This document shows positions 33,884 to 45,609 of a DNA stretch of 64,000 nt, one piece after another; within the stretch, counting starts at the first letter, position 1; each line of letters opens with the position of its first letter. The notes below the pieces were generated by a model that saw only the letters and a program-made list of their open reading frames with translations, was not told the DNA's origin and made no database searches. The DNA is taken from positions 76,001 to 140,000 of the forward strand of contig NC_134903.1 in NCBI RefSeq assembly GCF_041734735.1, written 5' to 3'. The position numbers and the translations under genes are program-made. Source of the stretch: Babylonia areolata (taxonomy: Eukaryota > Mollusca > Gastropoda > Neogastropoda > Buccinidae).

Positions 33884-34998
33884 ATGAATATACGGACACA
33901 GTGTGTGATTATATTCCATTCTGTGAAAGTGTGTGCATTCCATAAAAAAATATCAAAATATTTTCAAACGACAAAATTTGGTGTAACCGTTCTGTTCGGC
34001 AAAAACTAAAGGAAAAAGAGAGAGCTTTTCGTGAAACTGATGATAGGATGGTCCACAATAAGGCAAAAAGAAGTGTTGAAAATGCATTAAGAAGGCAAAG
34101 TTTTTATATCGGGAAAAAAATAGAAGAAAACCTGTCTGCAAACAACTCTTGGAATGTATGGACCGGACTGCAGAACATCACTGATTATAAAATGACCCAC
34201 CAGGCAGTCGACAGCACTGACAGAACTCTTCCAGACAAACTCAACACATTCTCCTCCAGATTCGACAAACCATTCTCTACTTCTGACGTGGCTGCACCCA
34301 GAATCATCACCAATACCCCTTTCATAGTCCAAGAGAATGAAGTCAGACGCCACTTCAGTCGTCTGAAAATGAAAAAAGCTGCTGGCCCTAACAACATCTC
34401 ACCAGGCCTTTTGAGGAAGTGTGCAGTCCAACTATCTAGTGTCTTCACTGACATATATTAACATGTCCCTTCAGTCTTGTGTGGTGCCACACTGCTTTAA
34501 GAAATCAACAATCATTCCTGTTCCAAAAAAGCACAGCCTAGTTGTCTTAATGATTATCGTCCCGTAGCCTTAACATCAGTCGTAATGAAAACAACTGAAC
34601 GCTTGATTCTACAATTCTTAAAAACCTGCATTCCTCCATCTTTTGATCCCTTTCAGTTCACCTATAGAGCTAACAGATCAGTTGCAGATACCATTAGCAT
34701 AGGTCTCTACCACGTCCTCAGACATCTCGAAAATCCTAACACTTATGCCAGGATCGTTTTCATTGACTACAGCTCTGCGTTCAACACAATAGTGCCATCA
34801 AAACTATATTTTAAACTGAAAGACCTCTCGCTGCCTGAATCAATTTGTGCATGGATCCTAAATTTTCTAAGATGCAGACCGCAAGTTGTTAAAGCTGGTG
34901 ACCTCACTTCCTCCACATGCATTCTAAACATAGGCACCCCACAGGGATGTGTTCTATCCCCACTGTTGTACTCACTATTCACACATGACTGTGCAACT
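33884..34998 (+). pseudogene. Rex1-like LINE reverse transcriptase, first part
   Basis: The protein resumes as NEYTDTVCDYIPF after the DNA transposon. After frame changes it gives the reverse transcriptase start (34048-34461, with KKAAGPNNISPGLL) and then 34585-34998, with FQFTYRANRSVADT, FIDYSSAFNTI (first catalytic Asp) and GTPQGCVLSPLLYSLFTHDC. A frameshift near 34460 separates the two. It ends at the RTE-like insertion. Confidence 0.8.
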
Positions 34999-36080
34999 GG
35001 TGGTGGTGGTGGTGTGTCCATCGAGATCGATGATGACCATCGTTGTCATCCAGCTGGGGGATGGGGGGAGGGTGGTGGTGGGGTGGGGGGGAGGATGCTC
35101 ATGAATCTATCTGTGAATGCGCAGATGGCTGAATAGTCCAATCTGCGCACGAAATGTTCGCTGACAGTTGGGGCAGACAAAGACAGGCATACCATTGTCA
35201 GGGAGCTTGTTTGCCCGTGACTTTCTGGCCTGCCTCTTCTGAACAGCTGCAGCAGTCCTGTTGGCCTCGCACAACTTGGCGCCTTTGTGCACAGCAGCGC
35301 GCCATTTGTCACGGTCCACTGCAGATTCCTCCCAGGAGTCAGGGTTGATATCAAACGCTTTCAGAGAGACTTTCATAGTATCTCTGAAGCGCTTCTTCTG
35401 ACCTCCGTGTGATCTCTTCCCTTGTTGCAGCTCGCCATAGAAGAGCCTTTTGGGCAGCCGATGGTCTGGCATGTGCGCCACGTGTCCAGCCCAGCGAAGC
35501 TGGGACTGCATCAGGATGGTGAAGATGCTGGGAAGGGTGGGATGAAAGGTCATTTAGGATGACTGATGACTTGCGCGGTGAGTTTGTTTAAAGTGAAGAG
35601 GAGTTGCGCAACGTCGACCTCACTCTCTCGTCCGGGTCCACTAATTTCCAGTGGCAAGACTAAGTCGAGACGACTAGAGGATAAGCACGGATGCAGTGGA
35701 TGACCAAGATATCCATTCAGTGTCTCATCTTGCTCTCTGCACTCCACAGTGCGTTGCTGTAACCGCCTTCCTCTCCGTTGAACCGATAGGTTTCTTCCGC
35801 AGATTCTGCCGGATCCAGACTTTGCATGCATGGGTAGACACACCCCGGGGGCCAACTGCGTGTGGCATGCACACAGCACAGTGGAGCTAGATGGCCGTCG
35901 GTGGCTCTCCTGAGCCAACGCCCTTTTATGGATCTCCATGAGGGTGTCTAGCCACCCGCCTCACCAGTCCCGGAAGGGAGCGGTGGGAGTGCCGGTTTAG
36001 TCGCCGGCAACCCGACCCTGAACAGGTTGTACTGGATTACAGGTTACCAGTAGCAGATCTAATGACCTGACCTGACACTC
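34999..36080 (-). mobile_element. RTE-like LINE copy C, internally deleted
   Basis: On the minus strand it has the complete 5' end (TGTCAGGTCAGGTCATT at about 36078) and the complete 3' end (CGATGGACACACCACC), but only about 1.08 kb between them. The 5' UTR up to the position matching about 4275 of copy A is joined to the position matching about 7380, removing about 3.1 kb that includes the endonuclease and reverse transcriptase. The ends of the insertion carry a 12-bp target duplication, GACTGTGCAACT (34987-34998) and GACTGTACAACT (36081-36092), with one mismatch. The remaining ORF end keeps the C2H2 finger. The junction shows only about 2 bp of shared sequence and no GT-AG signals. Confidence 0.9.
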
Positions 36081-36092
36081 GACTGTACAACT

Positions 36093-36830
36093 AAAAATGA
36101 ATGTAACACCATGGTCAAGTTTGCCGACGATACTACTCTAGAATGGCTGATTACGAACAGTGATGAGTCAAAATATAGGGAAGAAGTACTGGAACTTGTC
36201 AGCTGGTGTGATCAAAACAACTTAGAACTCAACGTATCAAAAACCAAAGAATTAATTCTAGATTTCAGGAAGACCAAATCTGACCCCTTACCACTTGTCA
36301 TTGAAGACAAGCAAGTAGAGATCATCAGCGACTTTAAATTTCTCGGACTGATCATTTCCAACGATTTGAAATGGGAGAAAAATACAGAAAAAATTGTTAA
36401 GAAAGCACAACAGCGCCTGTACTTTCTTCGGCGCCTCAAAAAGTTCGGAATTAAAAAAGAAATCATGGTTGATTTCTACCGAGCAGTCATTGAAAGTGTG
36501 CTAACCATCGCTATTACTGTTTGGTACGGAAACATTTCCAAGGCAGAAGTTGCAGCCCTGAACAGAATCGTAAAAACTGCCACCAAGATACCGGGGCTGA
36601 TCTACCTTCTCTAGAAGACATATTATAAGCGGCTACTCAAAAAAGCAAAATCAATCAGCCAGAACGAATCACATCCAGCTTTTGGGATTTTCGAGATGCT
36701 CCCCTCTGGTCGACGGTACAGAAGTATAAGGACGAAAACCAATCGCTTTGCCAATAGCTTTTTCCCCAAAGCAGTCAATGCCCTGTCTCTTGAACAAATC
36801 CAGTGTGATGAATAGAATTGTGCAACCAAC
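36093..36830 (+). pseudogene. Rex1-like LINE reverse transcriptase, second part
   Basis: This continues the same ORF after copy C: CNTMVKFADDTTLEWL holds the FADD active site, followed by LNVSKTKELILDFRK, FKFLGLIIS and the thumb (36111-36614). After a frame change near 36605 the tail is AISRSY-like, then LLKKAKSISQNESHPAFGIF and EMLPSGRRYRSIRTKTNRFA, ending near 36816. The 3' UTR runs to 37112 with a TG/CG microsatellite at about 36897-36933 and AATAAAG before the TATTC tail. Confidence 0.85.
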
Positions 36831-36894
36831 AACCATCTACCGAAAGGTCTAGTCATCAGCCCCATCCACATGTAATATGCAGCTTCTGTTCTAA

Positions 36895-36928
<34 letters not shown>

Positions 36929-37112
36929 CGCGCCTAAATTTTTATATTGATATGCACTTGTATGTATCCTAATTTCTACTGCATCTGTGTTTGTGTGTGA
37001 TTTTCGATTTATGATCGTATCTTGTTATGTACTATCCCTCCCCCCCCCCCCACCAATATTCCTTGTGACCCCGGTACACTTGGTAATAAAGACATATTCT
37101 ATTCTATTCTGC

Positions 37113-37705
37113 ATCTATGATTTTATGTCTTTGACCTACACCAGTGAGATGTCTGTGACCTACACCAGTGAGATATACATATATATACATCTGATTTTAT
37201 ATATATGACCTACACCAGTGAGACACATATCTACATCTGATTTTATGTCTATGACCTACACCAGTGAGACACATATCTACATCTGATTTTATGTCTATGA
37301 CCTACACCATTGAGACATATCTACATCTGATTTTATGTCTATGACCTACACCAGTGAGACACATATCTACATCTGATTTTATGTCTATGACCTACACCAG
37401 TGAGACATATCTACATCTGATTTTATGTCTATGATCCACACCAGTGAGACACATATCTACGTCTGATTTTATGTCTATGACCTACACCAGTGAGACACAT
37501 ATCTACATCTGATTTTATGTCTATGACCCACACCAGTGAGATATAATCTCTACGCCTGATTTTATGTCTATGACCCACACCAGTGAGATATATATCTACG
37601 CCTGATTTTATGTCTATGACCCACACAAGTGAGATATAATCTCTACGCCTGATTTTATGTCTATGACCCACACCAGTGAGATATATATCTACGCCTGATT
37701 TTATG
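37113..37705. repeat. About 46-bp minisatellite, right part
   Basis: Continuation of the array at 29743-30651, with the variant units GAGACACATATCTACATCTG and ATTTTATGTCTATGACC plus TACACCAGT. Confidence 0.9.
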
Positions 37706-37854
37706 TCTATGGGCTGGAGGGTCACGTGGACACAGGTACGTGCAGTCTGTCCTGTCCTGAGCTGCACATGGGCAGAACACACTTCACGCACGATGTAAGG
37801 TACGCTGAGGCCACTGTCACACACACACACACACACAGAGACACACACACACAC

Positions 37855-37903
<49 letters not shown>

Positions 37904-37945
37904 GAAAGAGAGAGAGAGACGAACACCAAATGATTCCAGTTTACA
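37706..37945. other. Unique spacer with AC, AT and GA microsatellites
   Basis: About 110 bp of unique sequence, then (AC)n at 37819-37854, (AT)n at 37859-37900 and (GA)n. Nothing coding is recognised. Confidence 0.6.
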
Positions 37946-39560
37946 CAAGTGAGGTGTGGTAGTAGTTGTAGCAGTGGTCGTTGTTGTTTTCGTTGTCGTG
38001 GTTGGTGTGGTGGTGGTGATAGTAGTGATAGTGAAAGTTGCTATAGTGGTGATGGCAGTGATAGTGAAAGTTGCTATAGTGGTGGTGGTAGAAGTGGTGA
38101 TAGTAGTGATAGTGAAAGTTGCTATAGTGGTGGTGGTAGAAGTGGTGATAGTAGTGATAGTGAAAGTTGCTATAGTGGTGGTGGTAGTGATAGTGAAAGT
38201 TGCTATAGTGGTGGTGGTAGAAGTGGTGATAGTAGTGATAGTGAAAGTTGCTATAGTGGTGGTGGTAGAAGTGGTGATAGTAGTGATAGTGAAAGTTGCT
38301 ATAGTGGTGGTGGTAGAAGTGGTGATAGTAGTGATAGTGAAAGTTGCTATAGTGGTGGTGGTAGTGATAGTGAAAGTTGCTATAGTGGTGGTGGTAGAAG
38401 TGGTGATAGTAGTGATAGTGAAAGTTGCTATAGTGGTGATAGTAGTGATAGTGAAAGTTGCTATAGTGGTGATGGTAGAAGTGGTGGTGGTGATAGTAGT
38501 GATAGTGAAAGTTGCTATAGTGGTGATGGTAGTAGTGGTGGTGGTGATAGTAGTGATAGTGAAAGTTGCTATAGTGGTGATGGTAGTAGTGGTGGTGGTG
38601 ATAGTAGTGATAGTGAAAGTTGCTATAGTGGTGATGGTAGAAGTGGTGATAGTAGTGATAGTGAAAGTTGCTATAGTGGTGATGGTAGAAGTGAGTAGTA
38701 GTGGTGGTGGTGGTAGTAGTGATAGTGAAAGTTGCTATAGTGGTGATGGTAGAAGTGGTGATAGTAGTGATAGTGAAAGTTGCTATAGTGGTGATGGTAG
38801 AAGTGAGTAGTAGTGGTGGTGGTGGTAGTAGTGATAGTGAAAGTTGCTATAGTGGTGATGGTAGAAGTGGTGATAGTAGTGATAGTGAAAGTTGCTATAG
38901 TGGTGATGGTAGTAGTGGTGGTGGTGATAGTAGTGATAGTGAAAGTTGCCATAGTGGTGATGGTAGAAGTGGTGGTGGTAGTGATAGTGAAAGTTGCTAT
39001 AGTGGTGGTGGTAGAAGTGGTGGTGGTGATAGCAGTGATAGTGAAAGTTGCCATAGTGGTGATGGTAGAAGTGGTGGTGGTAGTGATAGTGAAAGTTGCT
39101 ATAGTGGTGATGGTAGAAGTGAGTAGTAGTGGTGGTGGTGGTGGTAGTGAAAGTTGCTATAGTGGTGGTGGTAGAAGTGGTGGTGGTGATAGCAGTGATA
39201 GTGAAAGTTGCCATAGTGGTGATGGTAGAAGTGAGTAGTAGTGGTGGTGGTAGTGATAGTGAAAGTTGTTATAGTGGTGGTGGAAGAAGTGGTGGTGGTA
39301 GTAGTAGTGATAGTGAAAGTTGCTATAGTGGTGATGGTAGAAGTGGTGGTGGTGGTGGTAGTGATAGTGAAAGTTGCTATAGTGGTGATGGTAGAAGTGG
39401 TGATAGTAGTGATAGTGAAAGTTGCTATAGTGGTGATGGTGGTGGTAGTGATAGTGAAAGTTGCTATAGTGGTGATGGTGGTGGTAGTGATAGTGAAAGT
39501 TGCTATAGTGGTGATGGTGGTGGTACTGATAGTGAAAGTTGCTATAGTGGTGGCAGGATC
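37946..39560. repeat. GTGATAGTGAAAGTTGCTAT minisatellite
   Basis: Units of about 30-57 bp are built from GATAGTGAAAGTTGCTATAG, TGGTGATGGTAGAAG and TGGTGATAGTAGT, all multiples of three over long stretches. This produces open frames such as SDSESCYSGDG on plus and Thr-rich frames on minus. These frames have no start context, splice sites or non-repeat flanks and are not annotated as genes. Confidence 0.95.
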
Positions 39561-39605
39561 AGATGGAAGCACAGGATGATAGCAGTAGTGGTGGTTGTAG
39601 AAGCG

Positions 39606-39760
39606 GTAAGATCAGTTTCAGTTTCAGTTTCAGAGATGTTTAAATCATGCGGACGGATGTATATACACCACACCACATCTGCTTCTTCCCACAAATGTAG
39701 TAGTTGTAGTACAATACAATACAATACAATACAATACAATACAATACAATACAATACATC
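39606..39760 (-). mobile_element. LINE/SINE 3' tail fragment and ACAAT microsatellite
   Basis: AGTTTCAGTTTCAGTTTCAG at 39608 followed by a diverged ACACCACACCACATCTGC matches the tail of the LINE at 24924 (TTTCAGTTTCAG and ACACCACATCTGCCAAG), so this is the 3' end of a relative on the minus strand. (ACAAT)n follows at 39711-39757. A second GTTTCAGTTTCA occurs at 39826. Confidence 0.6.
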
Positions 39761-39879
39761 TTTATTCATCCATCTCTAAATTAATTGTGCATCCATAAGC
39801 TCGTCACTCAAGTTGTAGTAGTAGTTTCAGTTTCAATGAGGAGTCAAAGCGTGATGGGGCCGCCACACTATAACATGCT

Positions 39880-40012
39880 TAATCAAAGAAATGTGCACTC
39901 TCCCTCATTTCAATCTTTTAAAACTGGTCTGAAAACACATCTTTTTGAAACGCCTCTGCATTGACCTTCCATCCCTGTCCAACGGTATTCCGTAATAACC
40001 CATGCAGACTCC
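39880..40012 (+). mobile_element. Short L2-like LINE 3' fragment
   Basis: Encodes SFQSFKTGLKTHLFETPLH, the conserved final segment of L2/CR1 ORFs, as at 24261. It is truncated on both sides, with a (GC)n/(GT)n microsatellite in place of the normal tail. Confidence 0.6.
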
Positions 40013-40327
<315 letters not shown>

Positions 40328-40459
40328 CAAACTGATATCAGTGGGGGAGAGGGGGAAGGGAGTGTGTGTTGTTCTGTGACAAAAGAAACAGCATCATTGA
40401 TTTTTACGGTAAAAAGTTATTTTCCCGGAAAAGAAAGGCTTCCCTGTTCATCCGTGTCT

Positions 40460-41500
40460 GTGACAGCACAGCAAGCAACAGTGTGGGTGTTTGCTACACA
40501 GCAAAGAACAGTGTGGGTGTTTGCTACACAGCCAGCAACAGTGTGGGTGCTTGCTACACAGCAAGCAACAGTGTGGGCGTTTGCTACACAGCAAAGAACA
40601 GTGTGGGTGTTTGCTACACAGCAAGCAACAGTGTGGGTGTTTGCTACACAGCAAAGAACAGTGTGGGTGTTTGCTACACAGCCAGCAACAGTGTGGGTGC
40701 TTGCTACACAGCAAGCAACAGTGTGGGTGTTTGCTACACAGCAAAGAACAGTGTGGGTGTTTGCTACACAGCAAAGAACAGTGTGGGTGTTTGCTACACA
40801 GCCAGCAACAGTGTGGGTGTTTGCTACACAACAGTGAACATTGTGGGTGTTTGCTACACAGCAAAGAACAGTGTGGGTGTTTCCTACACAGCAAAGAACA
40901 GTGTGGGTGTTTGCTACACAGCAAAGAACAGTGTGGGTGTTTGCTACACAGCCAGCAACAGTGTGGGTGTTTGCTACACAGCAAAGAACAGTGTGGGTGT
41001 TTGCTACACAGCCAGCAACAGTGTGGGTGCTTGCTACACAGCAAGCAACAGTGTGGGTGTTTGCTACACAGCAAGCAACAGTGTGGGTGTTTGCTACACA
41101 GCAAAGAACAGTGTGGGTGTTTGCTACACAGCAAGCAACAGTGTGGGTGTTTGCTACACAGCAAGCAACAGTGTGGGTGTTTGCTACACAACAGTGAACA
41201 TTGTGGGTGTTTGCTACACAGCAAGCAACAGTGTGGGTGTTTGCTACACAGCAAGGAACAGTGTGGGTGTTTGCTACACAGCAAAGAACAGAGTGGGTGT
41301 TTGCTACAGAACAAGGAACAGTGTTGGTGTTTGCTACACAACAGTGAACAGTATGGGTGTTTACTACACAACAAGGAACAGTGTTGATGTTTGCTACACA
41401 ACAGTGAACAGTGTGGGTGTTTGCTACACAACAGTGAACAGTGTGGGTGTTTGCTACAGAGCAAGGAACAGTGTGGGTGTTTATGACAGCACAACAACCA
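40460..41500. repeat. 30-bp minisatellite, about 34 copies
   Basis: The unit is GCAAAGAACAGTGTGGGTGT then TTGCTACACA, with alternating CAAAG, CAAGC and CCAGC variants. The 30-bp period keeps all frames open (385 and 298 codons on plus, 421 on minus); none has non-repeat support. Confidence 0.95.
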
Positions 41501-42590
41501 TTGAACAGTGTGAGTGTTTATGACAGCACAACAACCATTGAACAGTGAGTGTTTATGACAGCACAACAACCATTGAACAGTGTGAGTGTTTATGACAGCA
41601 CAACAACCATTGAACAGTGAGTGTTTATGATAACACAACAACCATTGAACAGTGTGAGTATTTATGACAGCACAACAACCATTGAACAGTGAGTGTTTAT
41701 GACAGCACAACAACCATTGAACAGTGTCAGTGTTTATGACAGCACAACAACCATTGAACAGTGTCAGTGTTTATGACAGCACAACAACCATTGAACAGTG
41801 AGTGTTTATGACAGCACAACAACCATTGAACAGTGTCAGTGTTTATGACAGCACAACAACCATTGAACAGTGTCAGTGTTTATGACAGCACAACAACCAT
41901 TGAACAGTGTCAGTGTTTATGACAGCACAACAACCACTGAACAGTGTCAGTGTTTATGACAGCACAACAACCACTGAACAGTCAGTGTTTATGACAGCAC
42001 AGCAACCACTGAACAGTGAATGTTTATGACAGCACAACAACCACTGAACAGTGAATGTTTATGACAGCACAACAACCACTGAACAGTGAATGTTTATGAC
42101 AGCACAACAACCGTTGAACAGTGTGAGTGTTTATGACAGCACAACAACCGTTGAACAGTGTGAGTGTTTATGACAGCACAACAACCACTGAACAGTCAGT
42201 GTTTATGACAGCACAACAACCATTGAACAGTGTGAGTGTTTATGACAGCACAACAACCACTGAACAGTCAGTGTTTATGACAGCACAGCAACCACTGAGC
42301 AGTGAATGTTTATGACAGCACAACAACCACTGAACAGTGAGTGTTTATGACAGCACAGCAACCACTGAACAGTGAGTGTTTATGACAGCACAACAACCAT
42401 TGAACAGTCTCAGTGTTTATGACAGCACAACAACCATTGAACAGTGAGTGTTTATGACAGCACACCAACCATTGAACAGTGTGAGTGTTTATGACAGCAC
42501 AACAACCACTGAACAGTGTGAGTGTTTATGACAGCACAACAGCCACTGAAGAGTGAGTGTTTATGACAGCACAACAACCATTGTAGAGTT
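41501..42590. repeat. 37-41-bp minisatellite, about 28 copies
   Basis: Units read GTGTTTATGACAGCACAACA then ACCATTGAACAGTGTGA or a 4-bp shorter ...CAGTGA form. It shares GAACAGTGTG with the preceding 30-bp array, so the two arrays probably have a common origin. Confidence 0.95.
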
Positions 42591-44115
42591 GTCGTTGTTC
42601 GGGCGATGGCGCTGGTGATATTGTTGTGTTGTTGTTAGTGATAGTTGTGGCAATATCTTCTTCTTCTTGTTAGTGATATTTGCGGCAATATCTTCTTATT
42701 GTTATTGTCAGTGATAGTTGTGGCAATATCTTCTTGTTAATGATAGTTGCAATGTCTTCTTCTTGTTGTCAGTGATAGCTGTTGCAATATCTTCTTGTTG
42801 TTAATGATAGTTGTGGCAATATCTCCTTGTTGTTGTCAGTGATAGTTGTGGTAATATCTTGTTGTTGTTGTTAATGATAGTTCTGGCAATATCTTGTTGT
42901 TGTTGTTGTTAATGATAGTTGTGGTAATATCTTGTTGTTGTTGTTAGTGATAGTTGTGGTAATATCTTGTTGTTGTTGTTAATGATAGTTGTGGCAATAT
43001 TTTGTTGTTGTTGTTAATGATAGTTGTGGTAATATCTTGTTGTTGTTAATAATAGTTGTGGTAATATCTTGTTGTTGTTGTTAGTGATAGTTGTGGTAAT
43101 ATCTTGTTGTTGTTGTTGGTGATAGTTGTGGCAATATCTTGTTGTTGTTGTTAGTGATAGTTATGGCAATATCTTTTTGTTGTTGTTAATGATAGTTGTG
43201 GCAATATCTTGCTATTGTTGTTAGTGTTAGTTGTGGCAATATCTTGTTGTTGTTATTAATGATAGTTGTGGCAATATCTTTTTGTTGTTGTTAATGATAG
43301 TTGTGGCAATATCTTTTTGTTGTTGTTAATGATAGTCGTGGCAATATCTTGTTGTTATTAGTGATAGTTCTGGCAATATCTTGTTGTTGTTGTTGTTAAT
43401 GATAGTTGTGGTAATATCTTGTTGTTGTTGTTAGTGATAGTTGTGGTAATATCTTGTTGTTGTTAGTGATAGTTGTGGCAATATCTTGTTCTTGTTGTTA
43501 GTGATAGTTGTGGCAATATCTTGTTGTTGTTGTTAGTGATAGTTGTGGCAATATCTTGTTGTTGTTTATGATAGTTGTGGTAATATCTTGTTGTTGTTGT
43601 TAATGATAGTTGTGGTAATATCTGGTTGTTGTTGTTAGTGTTAGTTGTGGCAATGTCTTGTTGCTGTTGTTAGTGATAGTTGTGGTAATATCTGGTTGTT
43701 GTTGTTAGTGATAGTTGTGGCAATATCTTGTTGTTGTTGTTAGTGATAGTTGTGGTAATATCTTGTTGTTGTTGTTAATGATAGTTGTGGTAATATCTTG
43801 TTGTTGTTGTCAGTGATAGTTGTGGCAATATCATGTTGTTGTTGTTAGTGATAGTTGTGGCAATATCTTGTTGTTGTTGTTGTTGTTGTTGTTGTTAGTG
43901 ATACTTGTGGCAATATCTTGTTGTTGTTGTTAGTGATAGTTGTGGCAATATCTTGTTGTTGTTGTTGTTAGTGATAGTTGTGGCAATATCTTGTTGTTGT
44001 TAATGATAGTTGTGGTAATATCTTGTTGTTGTTGTTAGTGATATTTGTGGCAATATCTTCTTCTTAATGGTGATTGTTGTGGCAATATCTTCTTCTTCTT
44101 GTTAGTGACAGTTGT
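42591..44115. repeat. GTTGTGGCAATATCTTGTTG minisatellite, part 1
   Basis: Units of 30-40 bp: GATAGTTGTGGCAATATCTT, then a variable number of GTT triplets and AGT. The variable GTT run makes the unit length unstable. The array is broken by a solo LTR (44116-45609) and by LINE copy B (46608-50782) and continues after each. Confidence 0.95.
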
Positions 44116-45281
44116 TGTCACAACTTGTGACGACAGTAAAGGCATGTGGCCCATCTTCGTTTTTCTCCACCCTCTCCTTTCACTTTTCCTCCTCCTCCCA
44201 TCCTTCGGTTCGGGTAGAAGTCTCGAACTGCGCACGAACCACGTGCATGCATGTTACTCAGCTCACCTGAGCGAATATGAAATATTGTTGGGCAGCAACA
44301 ATATTCGAGGCTTTTGCAGCCCGACTGCCGTAGTGTACAGGTCGTCTCCGTTGTTGGTGGGGTAGCTACCCCGACGTCTTGGCACCAGTTGAAGTGAGGG
44401 CCGCCTGTCCTCCATTGGAACCACTTCGGTGTTTCTTCGTCTGTCTTCGTCGTCGTGTCTTTGTGGTGGTCGTTGGTGTACGCTACCTGTGGCAGCTCTC
44501 GCTGTGTGCTGGGTCCCGGGCCTTTCGTCTGGTGACTCAGATCTTCACCCCTTCCTGTCCCGTGACTGGCGTCCTGGGTGTTCGTCCCCTCCTGCCCTGT
44601 GACTGGTGTCCTGGGTGTTCGTCCCCTCCTGCCCTGTGACTGGTGTCCTGGGTGTTCGTCCCCTCCTGTCCCGTGACTGGGGTCCTGGGTGTTCATCCTG
44701 CCCTGTGACTGGTGTCCTGGGTGTTCGTCCCCTCCTGCCCTGTGACTGGTGTCCTGGGTGTTCGCCCCCTCCTGCCCTGTGACTGGTGTCCTGGGTGTTC
44801 GTCCCCTCCTGCCCTGTGACTGGTGTCCTGGGTGTTCGTCCCCTCCTGCCCTGTGACTGGTGTCCTGGGTGTTCGTCCCCTCCTGCCCCGTGACTGGTGT
44901 CCTGGGTGTTCGTCCCCTCCTGCCCTGTGACTGGTGTCCTGGGTGTTCGTCCCCTCCTGCCCTGTGACTGGTGTCCTGGGTCTTCACCCCTTCCTGCCCT
45001 GTGACTGGTGTCCTGGGTTCCGGGCCTTTTGACTTGCAGCCTGGGCCTTTGCCTGGCGCGGCGTGCTGAGTTCTGGCACCTGTGCCTTATGATTGAGGGT
45101 TCGTGCCTTTGGTCAGACTTCTGCGCCACGTGTCCGTTCATCTGGAGCCGTGTGTTATGTTTTTTTTCTCTTTTTTTCCCTGTTTTTTTTTTTTTTTAAG
45201 AGGAGAACTTCCTGAACCTGCCGAAGACTGAAGCACGAACATCTGTGTACCAGTCCTGGTTTGGGGTGGTTTGTTTTTTCC

Positions 45282-45327
<46 letters not shown>

Positions 45328-45609
45328 AAAATCGCTTTTGAGAACATTTGGGGAGAATCGGTAGTTTTGTATGCGACTTCTGTTCGTTTCTGTTTTGTAG
45401 TTATGGTATACGGTGTTTGTTTGTTTTTTGTTTTTTGTAAGTATAGGCTGTGTGTGTAAGATTGCGTGAGTGGGATAGGCAGAGCGGAAGAGAATAAATT
45501 TTGTGTGGAAGAAAAATATCTGTATTCTGTGTTTGTGTTGTCGGGTGAACTGGGTTGGGTGTTAGGTTTTAAAACAGTTCTCGACCTCTTCCCTAGGGGG
45601 GTCGTGACA
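44116..45609. mobile_element. Solo LTR of an LTR retrotransposon
   Basis: A 1,494-bp block begins TGTCACAACTTG and ends GGGGTCGTGACA, with the TG...CA ends and short inverted termini (TGTCAC/GTGACA) of an LTR. The 5-bp target duplication GTTGT lies on both sides (44111-44115 and 45610-45614), and removing the block restores the array. No second LTR and no gag-pol region is present, so it looks like a solo LTR left by recombination between two LTRs. The 5-bp duplication and TG/CA ends fit Gypsy- or Bel-type elements. It contains its own 37-bp minisatellite (44560-45010), a TG run and an AATAAA near 45494. Age cannot be estimated without a partner LTR; it appears whole as an LTR. Confidence 0.8.

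Larger units (their letters stand above)
30652..37112 (+). mobile_element. Rex1-like LINE with two nested insertions
   Basis: It starts AAGATGGCGCCGTCC, encodes an APE endonuclease and a reverse transcriptase, and ends CTTGGTAATAAAGACA with a (TATTC)n tail at about 37093-37112. Both flanks belong to the same 46-bp array. Net of the insertions at about 31715-33879 and 34999-36080 it is about 3.2 kb. The protein motifs (LPNKL, CPTRGDKTLDHCYTS, LGQSDHSMM, ADDTTLEW and the tail LPSGRRYRSI) are those I recall for the Rex1/Babar group within the CR1-type LINEs. No clear target duplication is visible. Several frame changes show that it is no longer functional. Confidence 0.85.

Noticed and set aside
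37949-39238. Ser/Gly/Cys-rich frames (SDSESCYSGDG) resembling a structural or shell-matrix protein
   Set aside because: The same region is open in several frames on both strands, with no signal peptide, exon borders or non-repeat part. The period of the array explains it.
40366-41713. 385-codon plus and 421-codon minus Cys-rich repeat frames
   Set aside because: A 30-bp unit without stops in these frames; both strands are open equally and no gene signals flank it.
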